38,399 bases of DNA from Neomoorella thermoacetica (GTDB taxonomy: Bacteria > Bacillota > DSM-521 > Neomoorellales > Neomoorellaceae), in assembly GCF_001875325.1 (NCBI RefSeq), contig NZ_MDDC01000020.1, forward strand, positions 1-38,399, given 5' to 3'. A program made the position numbers and the translations under genes. The first letter of the stretch is position 1. Each line of letters opens with the position of its first letter. The notes under the pieces are model-generated. The model was not told the DNA's origin. It saw only the letters and a program-made list of their open reading frames with translations, and ran no database searches. Positions 30,196 through 38,399 of this stretch are shown here, piece by piece.

Positions 30196-32922
30196 ATGAA
30201 ATTAAATCGTTTACGGTTCTGCCTGTTACTTATAATCCTGGGCTTCCTGGGCGCAGCCTATATGGGCTCCCAATTCTTGACTGACTGGTACTGGTTTGCC
30301 GAAGTGGGTTACCGGCAGGTCTTCATTACCCGGTTGCTATCGGAAGCAGGAATACGCCTGGGGACTCTCGCCTTTTTCTTCCTTTTCTTTTATCTAAACC
30401 TCTTTTTTACCCGTAAAAGCCTCCACCTATCGCCTCCTGAAGGGCGGGAACACTGGACCTTTAAGGAATACCTAATCGACCGATTTATTACCGGCAGGCG
30501 TTTAGGTATCCTGTATCTTTTACTAAGCCTGGCAGGGGCCCTCATCTTCAGCCCCCTGGCTGCCGGCAAGTGGCTGGTGGTCCAGGAATACCTCAAGGCT
30601 ACCCCCTTTGGCCTTGCCGATCCCCTTTTTGGACAGGATGTTAGTTTCTATGTCTTTAAACTGCCGCTTTACCATTTTCTCTATAATTTGCTGATAACGG
30701 CTGTGGTTGGGGCCGTCCTGGTCACCGGCTTCTTCTATCTTATCTTTAACCCGCGAGAGCTCCTGGGCCTGCGACGGGGCCACTTTTCCCGTCCCCTGAT
30801 CCATTTCTCCACCCTGGTGGCCCTGCTCTTTCTAATTCAAGCCTGGGGGTTCCGCTTGCAGGCCCTTGATCTGGTTCGGTCATCCCGGGGTGTGGCCTTC
30901 GGCGCCAGCTATACCGATATCCACGCCCTCCTTCCCGGCTATAACATCCTGGGAGGGGTAGCCGTAGCCTGCGGCCTGATTATCGTCCTTAACGCCTTTC
31001 GCCGCAACTTGAAGCTGGTCAGTGCCGGTATTCTATCCTTTGTGGCCGCCTATCTGCTGCTGGTAATAGCCATACCCCTGGCAGTGCAAAAATTCCAGGT
31101 CGAGCCCAACGAGTTCGCCCGGGAGGAGCCCTACCTACGCTATAATATTGACTTTACCCGCCGGGCATATGGTCTGGACAGGATCACCATCCGGGAATTC
31201 CCCGCCGGGGACAACTTGACCCCGGCCAGCCTGGAGGAAGAGGGGGCCACCCTGGACAACATCCGCCTCTGGGATTACCGGCCCCTGGAGCAAACCTACA
31301 GCCAGCTCCAGGAGATCCGTTCTTATTATAGTTTTAAGGATATTGATGTCGACCGCTACACCCTGGATGGCAGGGAGCGGCAGGTCATGCTGGCGGCCCG
31401 GGAACTAGACCAGAATAGATTGCCTGACCGGGCCCGGACGTGGATCAACGAAAAAATGCGCTATACCCACGGCTACGGTCTGGCCATGAACCCGGCCAAC
31501 ACCGTTACTGCCGGCGGCCAGCCGGAGTTTATCGCTGGCGACGTGCCCTTCCACAGCAGTGCCGGCCTCCAGGTTGATGAGCCCCGGATCTATTACGGTG
31601 AACTGACCGGTGATTATGTCATTACCGGCGGTGCGGCAGCTGAATTTGATTACCCTGTCACGGGAGAAGATAATTTCGCTGAAACCCGGTATCAGGGAAG
31701 AGGCGGGGTTCCCATTAACAACCCCTGGCGGCGGCTGGTCTTCGCTTTTCGCTTTCACGATTACCGGCTGCTGATGAGCAGCGGGCTAACTCCCCAGAGC
31801 AAGATACTATATTACCGTAATATCCAGGAACGGGCGCGGAAGATCATGCCCTATTTGCGCTATGATGCTGATCCCTACCTGGTGGTTGCCGGGGGCCGCC
31901 TTTACTGGTTCCTCGACGCCTATACCTTTACCAATATGTATCCCTATTCCGAACCAAACAGTGGCGGCTTCAATTATATTCGCAACTCCGTCAAAGTAGT
32001 TATTGATGCTTATAACGGTACTGTTGACTACTATCTTGTTGACCCGGGAGATCCCCTGGCCCAAACCCTTGCCAGAATCTTCCCCGGGCTATTCAAGCCC
32101 CGGGAAGACATGCCGGCCGGGCTGCAGCAGCACCTGCGTTATCCCCCGGACCTTTTAAGCATCCAGGCCCAGATGTTGACTAACTACCATATGGAGAACA
32201 CTATGCTTTTTTATAACAAAGAGGATGCCTGGAGTATAGCTGAGGAAATGGTAGGCGATAAACGCCAGGCCATGGAGCCCTATTACACCCTGATGCGTTT
32301 ACCCGGGGAGACACAGGCGGAGTATATCTTAATGCTCCCCTTAACACCAGCCCGTAAGGTCAATATGATAGCCTGGCTGGCAGCCCGCAATGATGGTTCC
32401 CATTACGGCCAGCTCTTGTTATACCAGTTCCCTAAAAACCGCTCTATTTATGGCCCCATGCAGGTCGAAGCCCGCATCGACCAGGAACCGCGTATTTCCC
32501 AGCAGCTGACCCTCTGGGACCAGCATGGCTCCCAGGTCATCCGGGGGAATCTCCTGGTAATCCCCATTAAAGGCTCCCTGCTTTATGTGGAACCGATCTT
32601 CCTCCAGGCCCAGGAAAGTAAATTACCTGAACTGCGCCAGGTGGTAGTTGCTTACGGAGAAAAAATCGCCATGGCCGATACCCTGGCCGGTGCCCTGCAG
32701 GTCATCTTCGGTACCCAGACGCCGGCACCAGCCGGTCCCCAACCGCCGTCCCCAGCGGCAACAGGCAACCCGGGTAACCTGTCGGGACTAATCAAAGAAG
32801 CCAACCGCCTCTACAGCGAAGCCCAGGGCAGGCTAAAACAGGGTGATTGGGCCGGTTATGGGGAAAACCTGAAAAAGCTGGAACAGGTCCTCCAGGAAAT
32901 GGGACAAAAATTAGCTGAATGA
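30196..32922 (+). CDS. UPF0182 family membrane protein
   Basis: A 908-residue protein of the UPF0182 family at its full length. Seven hydrophobic helices lie in the first 300 residues. A large exported domain follows (from YLRYNIDFTRRAYGLDRI, through YTHGYGLAMNPANTVTAGGQPEF, RIYYGELTGDYVI, YWFLDAYTFTNMYPYSEP, to the ANMIAWLAARNDG-type block). It ends with a Pro-rich linker and a helical tail of about 60 residues (LIKEANRLYSEAQGRLKQGDWAGYGENLKKL). The function of the family is unknown. GTAGGAGGATG precedes the ATG with good spacing. It is a single gene after the ddl terminator. Confidence 0.9.
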   Translation: MKLNRLRFCLLLIILGFLGAAYMGSQFLTDWYWFAEVGYRQVFITRLLSEAGIRLGTLAFFFLFFYLNLFFTRKSLHLSPPEGREHWTFKEYLIDRFITGRRLGILYLLLSLAGALIFSPLAAGKWLVVQEYLKATPFGLADPLFGQDVSFYVFKLPLYHFLYNLLITAVVGAVLVTGFFYLIFNPRELLGLRRGHFSRPLIHFSTLVALLFLIQAWGFRLQALDLVRSSRGVAFGASYTDIHALLPGYNILGGVAVACGLIIVLNAFRRNLKLVSAGILSFVAAYLLLVIAIPLAVQKFQVEPNEFAREEPYLRYNIDFTRRAYGLDRITIREFPAGDNLTPASLEEEGATLDNIRLWDYRPLEQTYSQLQEIRSYYSFKDIDVDRYTLDGRERQVMLAARELDQNRLPDRARTWINEKMRYTHGYGLAMNPANTVTAGGQPEFIAGDVPFHSSAGLQVDEPRIYYGELTGDYVITGGAAAEFDYPVTGEDNFAETRYQGRGGVPINNPWRRLVFAFRFHDYRLLMSSGLTPQSKILYYRNIQERARKIMPYLRYDADPYLVVAGGRLYWFLDAYTFTNMYPYSEPNSGGFNYIRNSVKVVIDAYNGTVDYYLVDPGDPLAQTLARIFPGLFKPREDMPAGLQQHLRYPPDLLSIQAQMLTNYHMENTMLFYNKEDAWSIAEEMVGDKRQAMEPYYTLMRLPGETQAEYILMLPLTPARKVNMIAWLAARNDGSHYGQLLLYQFPKNRSIYGPMQVEARIDQEPRISQQLTLWDQHGSQVIRGNLLVIPIKGSLLYVEPIFLQAQESKLPELRQVVVAYGEKIAMADTLAGALQVIFGTQTPAPAGPQPPSPAATGNPGNLSGLIKEANRLYSEAQGRLKQGDWAGYGENLKKLEQVLQEMGQKLAE

Positions 32923-32998
32923 CAATCACCTGAAGGAGAAATTGACGATGGTGTGGAACTAATATTTTTCAGGCCGAGTTCCAGGGAGTGAGAGGATC

Positions 32999-33703
32999 AT
33001 GGTTTATTCCTTTCCGGAAGAAGACCGGGAATATCTAACAGAAAAGCTGGCCATTGTCGGTGAACTGGCCGCTGGTATGGCCCATGAAATCCGTAATCCC
33101 TTGACTTCTATCAGGGGGTTTCTCCAGTTACTCCGGAGCAAATACGACCCCGGGGCACCAGAACAGGAATACTTCGAAATCATGCTGGACGAACTTGATC
33201 GCATAAATAATATCATTAAGGAATTCCTATCCCTGTCCAAGCCCTCTCAACCCCAGTTGCAGATTGTATCCTTTGACCAGTTGGTGACTGAGGCCTTACT
33301 CCTGGCGGAGCAGGAAGCCATCATGAATGAAGTAAAACTGGAGCAACACCTGGCCCATGATCTGCCCCTTTTATGCCTGGATCCCGCCCAGATTAAACAG
33401 GTGATCCTGAACCTCACTTCCAACGCCCTCCACGCTGCCGGTCCCGGGGGCAAGGTAACCGTCTGCTGTTATTTAGATAAAGAAGCGAAGGAGGTAGTTA
33501 CCGCTATTAGTGATACTGGTCCCGGGATACTACCGGATCAGCTCAAGCTAATTTTTGAGCCCTTTTATACCACCAAGGAAAATGGCACCGGCCTGGGTTT
33601 AACCCTGAGCAACCGTATCATCAAGGGCCACGGTGGTAAAATAAAGGTTAAAAGTAAAGTGGGGGAGGGGAGTTGTTTCAGCATCCATTTACCTGTATCT
33701 TAA
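32999..33703 (+). CDS. Soluble histidine kinase without sensor domain
   Basis: A 234-residue kinase core only. The HisKA helix has H29 in GMAHEIRNPLTSIRGFL, and the ATPase domain has an N-box (QVILNLTSNALHAA near 137), G1 DTGPGIL and G2 ENGTGLGLTLS. The H-box form (HEIRNPLTSIRGFLQLL) resembles sporulation kinases KinA-KinE and NtrB-type enzymes. No PAS, membrane or receiver domain is present, and no response regulator is next to it, so it is an orphan. It may feed a phosphorelay such as Spo0F/Spo0A. GAGAGGATC precedes the ATG. Confidence 0.85.
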   Translation: MVYSFPEEDREYLTEKLAIVGELAAGMAHEIRNPLTSIRGFLQLLRSKYDPGAPEQEYFEIMLDELDRINNIIKEFLSLSKPSQPQLQIVSFDQLVTEALLLAEQEAIMNEVKLEQHLAHDLPLLCLDPAQIKQVILNLTSNALHAAGPGGKVTVCCYLDKEAKEVVTAISDTGPGILPDQLKLIFEPFYTTKENGTGLGLTLSNRIIKGHGGKIKVKSKVGEGSCFSIHLPVS

Positions 33704-33714
33704 AAGCTGGAACC

Positions 33715-33744
33715 AGTGGATAAAGTGGATAACATTGTAGATAA
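33715..33744 (-). promoter_or_regulatory. Three DnaA-box-like 9-mers upstream of ribonucleotide reductase
   Basis: On the minus strand TTATCCACT occurs at 33715-33723 and again directly adjacent at 33724-33732, and TTATCTACA follows at 33736-33744. Each differs from the DnaA box TTATCCACA by one base. They sit 35-64 bp before the nrdJ start. Confidence 0.5.
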
Positions 33745-33778
33745 CTTCTATTGATGTCATATTATGGATGGTGGAGAA

Positions 33779-36076
33779 ATGAAAATTTCCGAAAATGCCC
33801 GGACTATCCTCGAAAAACGTTACCTGAAGAAAGAAAACGGCGTCCCGGTGGAAACGCCGGAAGAGATGTTCCGCCGCGTAGCAGCAGCGGTGGCAGGAGC
33901 CGAAAGGATTTTTAATCCTGCCCTCACAGAAGATCAGATGGAAGAATATACCGACCGTTTCTACCGGCTTATGACCAGTTGGGACTTTCTCCCCAACAGC
34001 CCGACCTTGATGAATGCCGGCCGGGAGCTGGGCCAACTCTCGGCTTGTTTTGTGTTACCCGTGGATGACAGCATGGAGGCCATTTTTACGGCTGTGAAGG
34101 ATGCGGCCCTGATTCATAAGAGCGGGGGAGGGACAGGTTTTTCCTTTAGCCGCCTGCGTCCCAAGAACAGCCCTGTCCGCTCCACCGGCGGTGTTGCCTC
34201 CGGTCCAGTGTCCTTTATGAAGGTCTTTAATGCTGCCACCGAGGCCATTAAGCAGGGAGGGACCAGGCGGGGGGCCAACATGGGCATCCTGCGGGTTGAT
34301 CACCCCGACATCCTGGAGTTTATCTCCTGCAAGGAAGACAACAATGAACTGACCAACTTTAACATCTCTATAGGCCTGACCAGGGAATTCATGGACGCCC
34401 TGGCCCGGGACGATTACTATGAACTGAAATTCGAAGGCCGGGTCTATCAAAGGTTAAAAGCGCAAGAGGTATTTGCCGAGATTGTCAACCATGCCTGGGC
34501 CAACGGGGAGCCGGGCATCATCTTCCTGGACCGCCTCAATGAGGATAATCCCACCCCCGAGCTGGGCGAAATCGAGGCTACCAACCCCTGTGGTGAGCAA
34601 CCGCTCCTCCCCTACGAGGCCTGTAACCTTGGCTCCCTGAACCTGGCTAATATGGTCCGAAATGGGGGAGTGAACTGGGACAAGCTGGCCGATACAGTAC
34701 ACCTGGCGGTACGCTTCCTGGACAATGTCATTGAGATTAACGAGTTTCCCCTGGAAAAAATTACTGTCATGGTCCGGGGAAATCGCAAGATCGGCCTGGG
34801 GGTCATGGGGTGGGCCGATATGCTCTTTCAGCTCCGGCTGCCCTACGATTCCGAAGAAGCCGTGGAACTGGGCCGTAAAGTTATGGCCTTTATCCAGAAG
34901 GAGGCCCATGGAGCTTCCCGGGATCTGGCCGGCGAGCGAGGCAGCTTCCCGAACATTGATAAAAGCATTTACCGGGGACAACAGCTCCGCAACGCCACCT
35001 GTACCACCATTGCCCCGACCGGTACCATCAGCATGATCGCCGGCACCACTTCCGGTATTGAACCTGTCTTTGCCCTGGCTTATACCAAAAACGTACTGGA
35101 CGGGGCCAGCCTGGTAGAGGTAAATCCTATTTTCCAGGCTTATGTCGAAGAAAACTTCCCACCGGAACAGGCCCGGTCAATATTTAATCGCATCGCCGCC
35201 GGTGCCAGGGTAAGCGAGATTGAAAATATCCCGCCGGAGATACGCCGGGTGTTTGTTACCGCCCTGGAAATCAGCCCGGAATGGCATATACGGATGCAAG
35301 CGGCCTTCCAGTCCAGTACTGATAACGCCGTTTCCAAAACAGTTAACTTCCCCTCCGGGGCCACCAGGGAGGATGTGCGCCGCGCCTATGAACTGGCCTA
35401 TCAGCTGGGATGCAAGGGAGTTACCGTCTACCGTTCCGGCAGCCGGGAAAAAGAGGTCCTGGTTACAGGGGCTAAAAATAAACCTGTCAGGGATAAGGAA
35501 CCGGCCAGGGAGAAAACCTATCCCCGGCCGCGGCCCAAGCGTACCTGTGGTGTCACCGAGCAGGTGAAGACCGGGTGCGGTAAAATGTACATTACCGTTA
35601 ATTATGACCGTGAAGGTTTAATCGAAACCTTTGCCACCACCGGTTCCTCCGGCGGCTGCAGTGGTTTTACCGAGGGTGTCAGCCGGCTTATTTCCCTGGC
35701 CCTGCGGGCCAACATCGCCCCGGAGGCCATAATCGACCAGCTTACTTCCGTCAGTTGCCCTAACTTTTTACGCCGCCGGGCCACCGATAAAAGTATAATT
35801 GGTAAGTCCTGCCCGGATATCATCGGCCGCGTCCTGGCCCGGGAGTTGAAAAACTGGCACGACCACGGTCCCTATCAGGTCCCACCCGATTTCAGCGATA
35901 AAGCCCTGGCCGAAATCAGTGCCACCGCCGATGCTGCGACTCCGGTTCTAAATCCCCTGAGTGCCGCCGAGGAGGCCGAGCTTATCGCCAGGGGTATCTG
36001 CCCCGAATGTGGGTCAACCCTCTATTTCCAGGAAGGTTGTGTTACCTGTAGCTGCGGTTTCAGTAAATGCGGTTAA
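33779..36076 (+). CDS. nrdJ: Vitamin B12-dependent (class II) ribonucleotide reductase
   Basis: A 765-residue NrdJ. Core motifs: SPTLMNAGRELGQLSACFVLPVDDS (first redox Cys), GGGTGFSFSRLRP, the active-site loop NPCGEQPLLPYEACNLGSLN near residue 268, TIAPTGTISMIAGTTSGIEP, and GCKGVTVYR. The C-terminus adds the TSCPD-type domain (VKTGCGKMYITVNY ... TSVSCPNF) and a zinc-ribbon tail (CPECGSTLYF and CSCGFSKCG) that carries the redox Cys pair. It makes deoxyribonucleotides from ribonucleotides with adenosylcobalamin and needs no oxygen, as fits an anaerobe. ATG 33779 (GGTGGAG just upstream) and ATG 33764 are both possible. No cobalamin riboswitch is seen in the short leader. Confidence 0.93.
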   Translation: MKISENARTILEKRYLKKENGVPVETPEEMFRRVAAAVAGAERIFNPALTEDQMEEYTDRFYRLMTSWDFLPNSPTLMNAGRELGQLSACFVLPVDDSMEAIFTAVKDAALIHKSGGGTGFSFSRLRPKNSPVRSTGGVASGPVSFMKVFNAATEAIKQGGTRRGANMGILRVDHPDILEFISCKEDNNELTNFNISIGLTREFMDALARDDYYELKFEGRVYQRLKAQEVFAEIVNHAWANGEPGIIFLDRLNEDNPTPELGEIEATNPCGEQPLLPYEACNLGSLNLANMVRNGGVNWDKLADTVHLAVRFLDNVIEINEFPLEKITVMVRGNRKIGLGVMGWADMLFQLRLPYDSEEAVELGRKVMAFIQKEAHGASRDLAGERGSFPNIDKSIYRGQQLRNATCTTIAPTGTISMIAGTTSGIEPVFALAYTKNVLDGASLVEVNPIFQAYVEENFPPEQARSIFNRIAAGARVSEIENIPPEIRRVFVTALEISPEWHIRMQAAFQSSTDNAVSKTVNFPSGATREDVRRAYELAYQLGCKGVTVYRSGSREKEVLVTGAKNKPVRDKEPAREKTYPRPRPKRTCGVTEQVKTGCGKMYITVNYDREGLIETFATTGSSGGCSGFTEGVSRLISLALRANIAPEAIIDQLTSVSCPNFLRRRATDKSIIGKSCPDIIGRVLARELKNWHDHGPYQVPPDFSDKALAEISATADAATPVLNPLSAAEEAELIARGICPECGSTLYFQEGCVTCSCGFSKCG

Positions 36077-36097
36077 AAAACGGCCCCTTAAGGCCGT
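36075..36097 (-). terminator. Hairpin after nrdJ with U-tract on the minus strand
   Basis: ACGGCC (36080-36085) pairs with GGCCGT (36092-36097). On the minus strand it is followed by six U (36075-36080). On the plus strand the stem immediately follows the nrdJ stop but lacks a T run. It would stop transcripts leaving the insertion sequence toward nrdJ. Confidence 0.6.
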
Positions 36098-36127
36098 AGT
36101 AGAGTTCCCGCTAACAGGGATTTAACT

Positions 36128-37790
36128 AGTTCCCCCTGAAAAAGTCCACTTTTTGCATCACATAGGGGAAATGTTATTTCCGAACTATAGTCCGAGTAGA
36201 TTTCTAACTGTTTCACCCATCTTGTTATACAATTGTTGCCAACCGGTGTAAATTATAGGCCAAAATTCCATAACCGACCCAGGTGGTGGTACCCTCATAT
36301 CCCCTGGAAAGGCTACGGCGTAATCCATATTTGCGCTTCAGAAGACTAATAGTAGCCTCCCCTCCAGCACGCCAGCGTTGGAGACGTTTGAACCAGCTTT
36401 GGGATTGATAGGCTTTGCGAGCTTTACTGATTTTACCTTTCCGGGGTAAGCTGACCTGCTTTACCCCAAGTTGATGGCAACCATTTTCGTTCCCTGAACC
36501 GCCGAAACCTCTATCGGCAGCGAGGGCATGGGGTGGATGGTTGAAAGTCTCAGTATGATCCTCAACTGCGCCAAAGAGTAAGGTATCATCCGCGGGGTTC
36601 CCCCGCAACACCTTATAGCCGGTAATTATCTTGTGTTCCACTTCCTGGAGCAACACCTTATAGCCGAACTCTACCGGGGCATTGGCTTTACCCCTTTTAA
36701 TGGGCCGGGCGTCAGGGTCAAAGATACTCACCATCCGGTCGGGAAGATGCAAATTCCCCTCTTGGACGGCTGCCGTTTGGGTTACAATCTTTTCCGTGCG
36801 GCTGATAGTTTCTTCTAACGTCTGGACCAGGGCATGGATTTTCCCTTTAATTTGATCCCCTTGCTGCTGGAGGGTATCCTTGGCCTCCCTGACTATACAG
36901 GTAGCTTCGGCAATAACCTTCCGGGTGGTTTTAAGAATTGCGCCTGTAATTTCCCGGACTTCTTGATAGGCTTCGTTACTGCGGTGTTTTAACACTTTAT
37001 TGATGGCATAGATGCGTTTTTTAATGGAGCGTTGCCGGTTATGAAAGGTCCCCGCTAGGGTTACACCTGCTTCCTGAATCTTTTTCACGGTACGGGTGAT
37101 AACCCGTACTCCATCGGCTAAAAGGCCGGCGTCCGTGGGATGGTGAATATTGGCTTCCACTACCGTGGTATCTACCTGCAGCTTGCGTCCCCGGATAATC
37201 TTTTTCTCCCGGGCTTCCTGAACCAGGGCTTTATTGAGTTCTTCTACAACCCCCGGGCCACAGCGTTTAGTGAGTTTAATCAAAGTAGTAGCATGGGGCA
37301 CCTTTTGGGTTAAGGGAATACGGCAGAAACGCCGCCACTTAATACTGTCATTTACCTCCTGGACTAAAACTTCATAACCCAGGCCGTAGCGGTGCTTCAG
37401 ATACATCAGGCGCAGGTAGGTTTCTATAGGGATAGTTGGCCTGCCAAGGCGCGCATCAAACCGGCTGATGAATGGAGCCATAAACTTATCATCTTCCAGG
37501 AGTTCATCCACCCTGGCCAGTTCTGGATTGAGCTGGACCAAGTCAGATGGCAACAGGGCATCCCACAGGGTGAGCTGCGGATCTTTTAGCCTTAACATAA
37601 GATCACCCGGCAGGAAAAGGAGGTGGTGTGGCGAATGTTATTCATAGGGAGTTCCTCCTTCTGGGTTTTCTTGTTTTCTCGTACTTACAAGATTCGATCC
37701 AGAGGATGGTAACTCCTTCTGTTTTGCTAAAAATCTAGTCGGTTTTCTGAGATGCTAAATCTTTTAGCCCTGAGTTTTTCAGGGGGAACT
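36128..37790 (-). mobile_element. Insertion sequence, complete copy (1663 bp)
   Basis: The ends are perfect 16-bp inverted repeats, AGTTCCCCCTGAAAAA at 36128-36143 and TTTTTCAGGGGGAACT at 37775-37790. AACT flanks both sides (36124-36127 and 37791-37794) as a 4-bp target duplication. If the ends are taken one base shorter, the duplication is TAACTA. It carries one transposase on the minus strand. Confidence 0.85.
36225..37598 (-). CDS. DDE transposase (IS5/ISNCY-like)
   Basis: A 457-residue transposase. The N-terminus is the DUF772-type domain (FDARLGRPTIPIETYLRLMYLKHRYGLGYEVL, then VPHATTLIKLTKRCG). Catalytic residues appear as LQVDTTVVEAN (first Asp), ALAADRGFGG (second Asp) and GGEATISLLKRKYGLRRS (Glu). 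Between them is a coiled-coil-like insertion of about 120 residues. The ATG has GGGTGATC nearby. The frame is intact, so the element may still move. Confidence 0.85.
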   Translation of the reverse strand: MLRLKDPQLTLWDALLPSDLVQLNPELARVDELLEDDKFMAPFISRFDARLGRPTIPIETYLRLMYLKHRYGLGYEVLVQEVNDSIKWRRFCRIPLTQKVPHATTLIKLTKRCGPGVVEELNKALVQEAREKKIIRGRKLQVDTTVVEANIHHPTDAGLLADGVRVITRTVKKIQEAGVTLAGTFHNRQRSIKKRIYAINKVLKHRSNEAYQEVREITGAILKTTRKVIAEATCIVREAKDTLQQQGDQIKGKIHALVQTLEETISRTEKIVTQTAAVQEGNLHLPDRMVSIFDPDARPIKRGKANAPVEFGYKVLLQEVEHKIITGYKVLRGNPADDTLLFGAVEDHTETFNHPPHALAADRGFGGSGNENGCHQLGVKQVSLPRKGKISKARKAYQSQSWFKRLQRWRAGGEATISLLKRKYGLRRSLSRGYEGTTTWVGYGILAYNLHRLATIV

Positions 37791-37794
37791 AACT

Positions 37795-38399
37795 AGTTCC
37801 CCCTGAAAAAGTCCACTTTTTGCATCACATAGGGGAAAATGTTATTTCCGAACTATAGTTCGAGTAGAATTCTAACTGTTTGACCCATCATGTTAAACCA
37901 TTGTTGCCAACCGGTGTAGATTATAGGCAAAGATTCCATAACCGACCCAGGTGGTGGTACCCTCATATCCCCTGGAAAGACTGCGGCGTAATCCATATTT
38001 GCGTTTTAGAAGACTAATAGTAGCCTCCCCTCCAGCGCGCCAGCGTTGGAGACGTTTGAACCAGCTTTGCGATTGATAGGCTTTGCGAGCTTTACTAATT
38101 TTACCTTTCCGGGGTAAGCTGACCTGCTTTACCCCAAGTTGATGGCAACCACTTTCGTTCCCTGAACCGCCGAAACCTCTATCGGCAGCGAGGGCACGGG
38201 GTGGATGGTTGAAAGTTTTAATATGATCCTCTACTGCGCCAAGGAGTAAGGTGTCATCCGCGGGGTTCCCCTGCAACACCTTATAGCCGGTAATTATCTT
38301 GTGTTCCACTTCCTGGAGCAACACCTTATAGCCGAACTCTACCGGGGCATTGGCCTTACCCTTTTTAATAGGCCGGGCTTCGGTATCAAAGATACTCAC
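37795..38399 (-). mobile_element. Second copy of the insertion sequence, cut by the window edge
   Basis: It begins with the same AGTTCCCCCTGAAAAA end only 4 bp after the first copy, in the same orientation. The first 100 bases differ from copy one at several positions, so it is not a fresh duplicate. Confidence 0.85.
37893..38399 (-). CDS. DDE transposase, C-terminal part (second copy)
   Basis: The last 168 or so codons of a transposase nearly identical to the one at 36225-37598, open to the window edge. Differences include DTEARPIKK for DPDARPIKR, LQGN for LRGN and NESG for NENG. The AADRGFGG and GGEATISLL catalytic segments are kept. Confidence 0.85.
   Translation of the reverse strand: MSIFDTEARPIKKGKANAPVEFGYKVLLQEVEHKIITGYKVLQGNPADDTLLLGAVEDHIKTFNHPPRALAADRGFGGSGNESGCHQLGVKQVSLPRKGKISKARKAYQSQSWFKRLQRWRAGGEATISLLKRKYGLRRSLSRGYEGTTTWVGYGIFAYNLHRLATMV

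Noticed and set aside
33704-33778. Possible cobalamin riboswitch before the B12-dependent nrdJ
   Set aside because: The leader is only 75 bp and lacks a B12-box-like sequence. It is too short for the aptamer.
1-38399. CRISPR array or rRNA genes
   Set aside because: No regularly spaced repeats and no rRNA-like sequence were seen anywhere in the window.

Overview
The window looks like chromosomal DNA of an acetogenic, thermophilic, spore-forming Firmicute close to Moorella thermoacetica. This is an inference. It rests on the fdhB-fdhA pair that opens the window (the architecture known for the NADP-dependent tungsten/selenium formate dehydrogenase of that organism), the GC-rich codon use, frequent TTG/GTG starts with strong GGAGG ribosome sites, and sporulation genes (a spoVM-like micro-gene and a spoVB-like flippase).

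Layout. 1-3017 (minus): 5' part of fdhA, complete fdhB, then an intrinsic terminator and a structured leader that looks like a molybdenum/tungsten-cofactor riboswitch. 3018-3850: mostly non-coding, ending in a PhoP-box-like repeat before a secreted phosphatase (3851-5533). 5686-7528: a 43-residue ORF, a DUF3786 protein and an unrecognised Cys-containing protein. 7598-13809: thiL, a three-gene biotin-dependent carboxyltransferase cluster and a DnaQ-DinG exonuclease/helicase. 13888-15005: spoVM-like 23-residue gene, a membrane-anchored protein behind a ribosome-site-masking inverted repeat, a 48-residue membrane ORF and a minus-strand TIGR04086 membrane protein. 15063-18181: an attenuator-like leader, then two split CoA-dehydratase-activase-related proteins and a BadF/HgdC-type ATPase, which together look like an ATP-driven low-potential electron-transfer system of unknown substrate. 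They are followed by a CrtC/AttH-like protein and a Fur regulator. 19727-21594: TPR protein, YpmA-like protein, SurE; then convergent spoVB-like flippase (minus) and an EF-G paralogue.

25382-27700 is the accessory part: a MerR-type regulator with a dyad inside its promoter spacer, a DUF4258 / YgiT-zinc-finger toxin-antitoxin-like pair, the tail of an FN3-type protein and a broken tyrosine recombinase, all next to tRNA-Trp (27706-27781, minus). 28190-36076 returns to core genes: PHP phosphoesterase, D-Ala-D-Ala ligase, UPF0182 membrane protein, a sensorless histidine kinase, and B12-dependent ribonucleotide reductase preceded by three DnaA-box-like sequences. The window ends in two diverged copies of one insertion sequence in direct tandem, the second cut by the window edge.

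The signals most worth checking are the fdh leader RNA, the split activase cluster with its attenuator, the overlooked spoVM, the SD-masking hairpin at 13995-14032, and the DnaA-box cluster before nrdJ. All product calls come from reading the sequence and recalled family knowledge; no database search was run.
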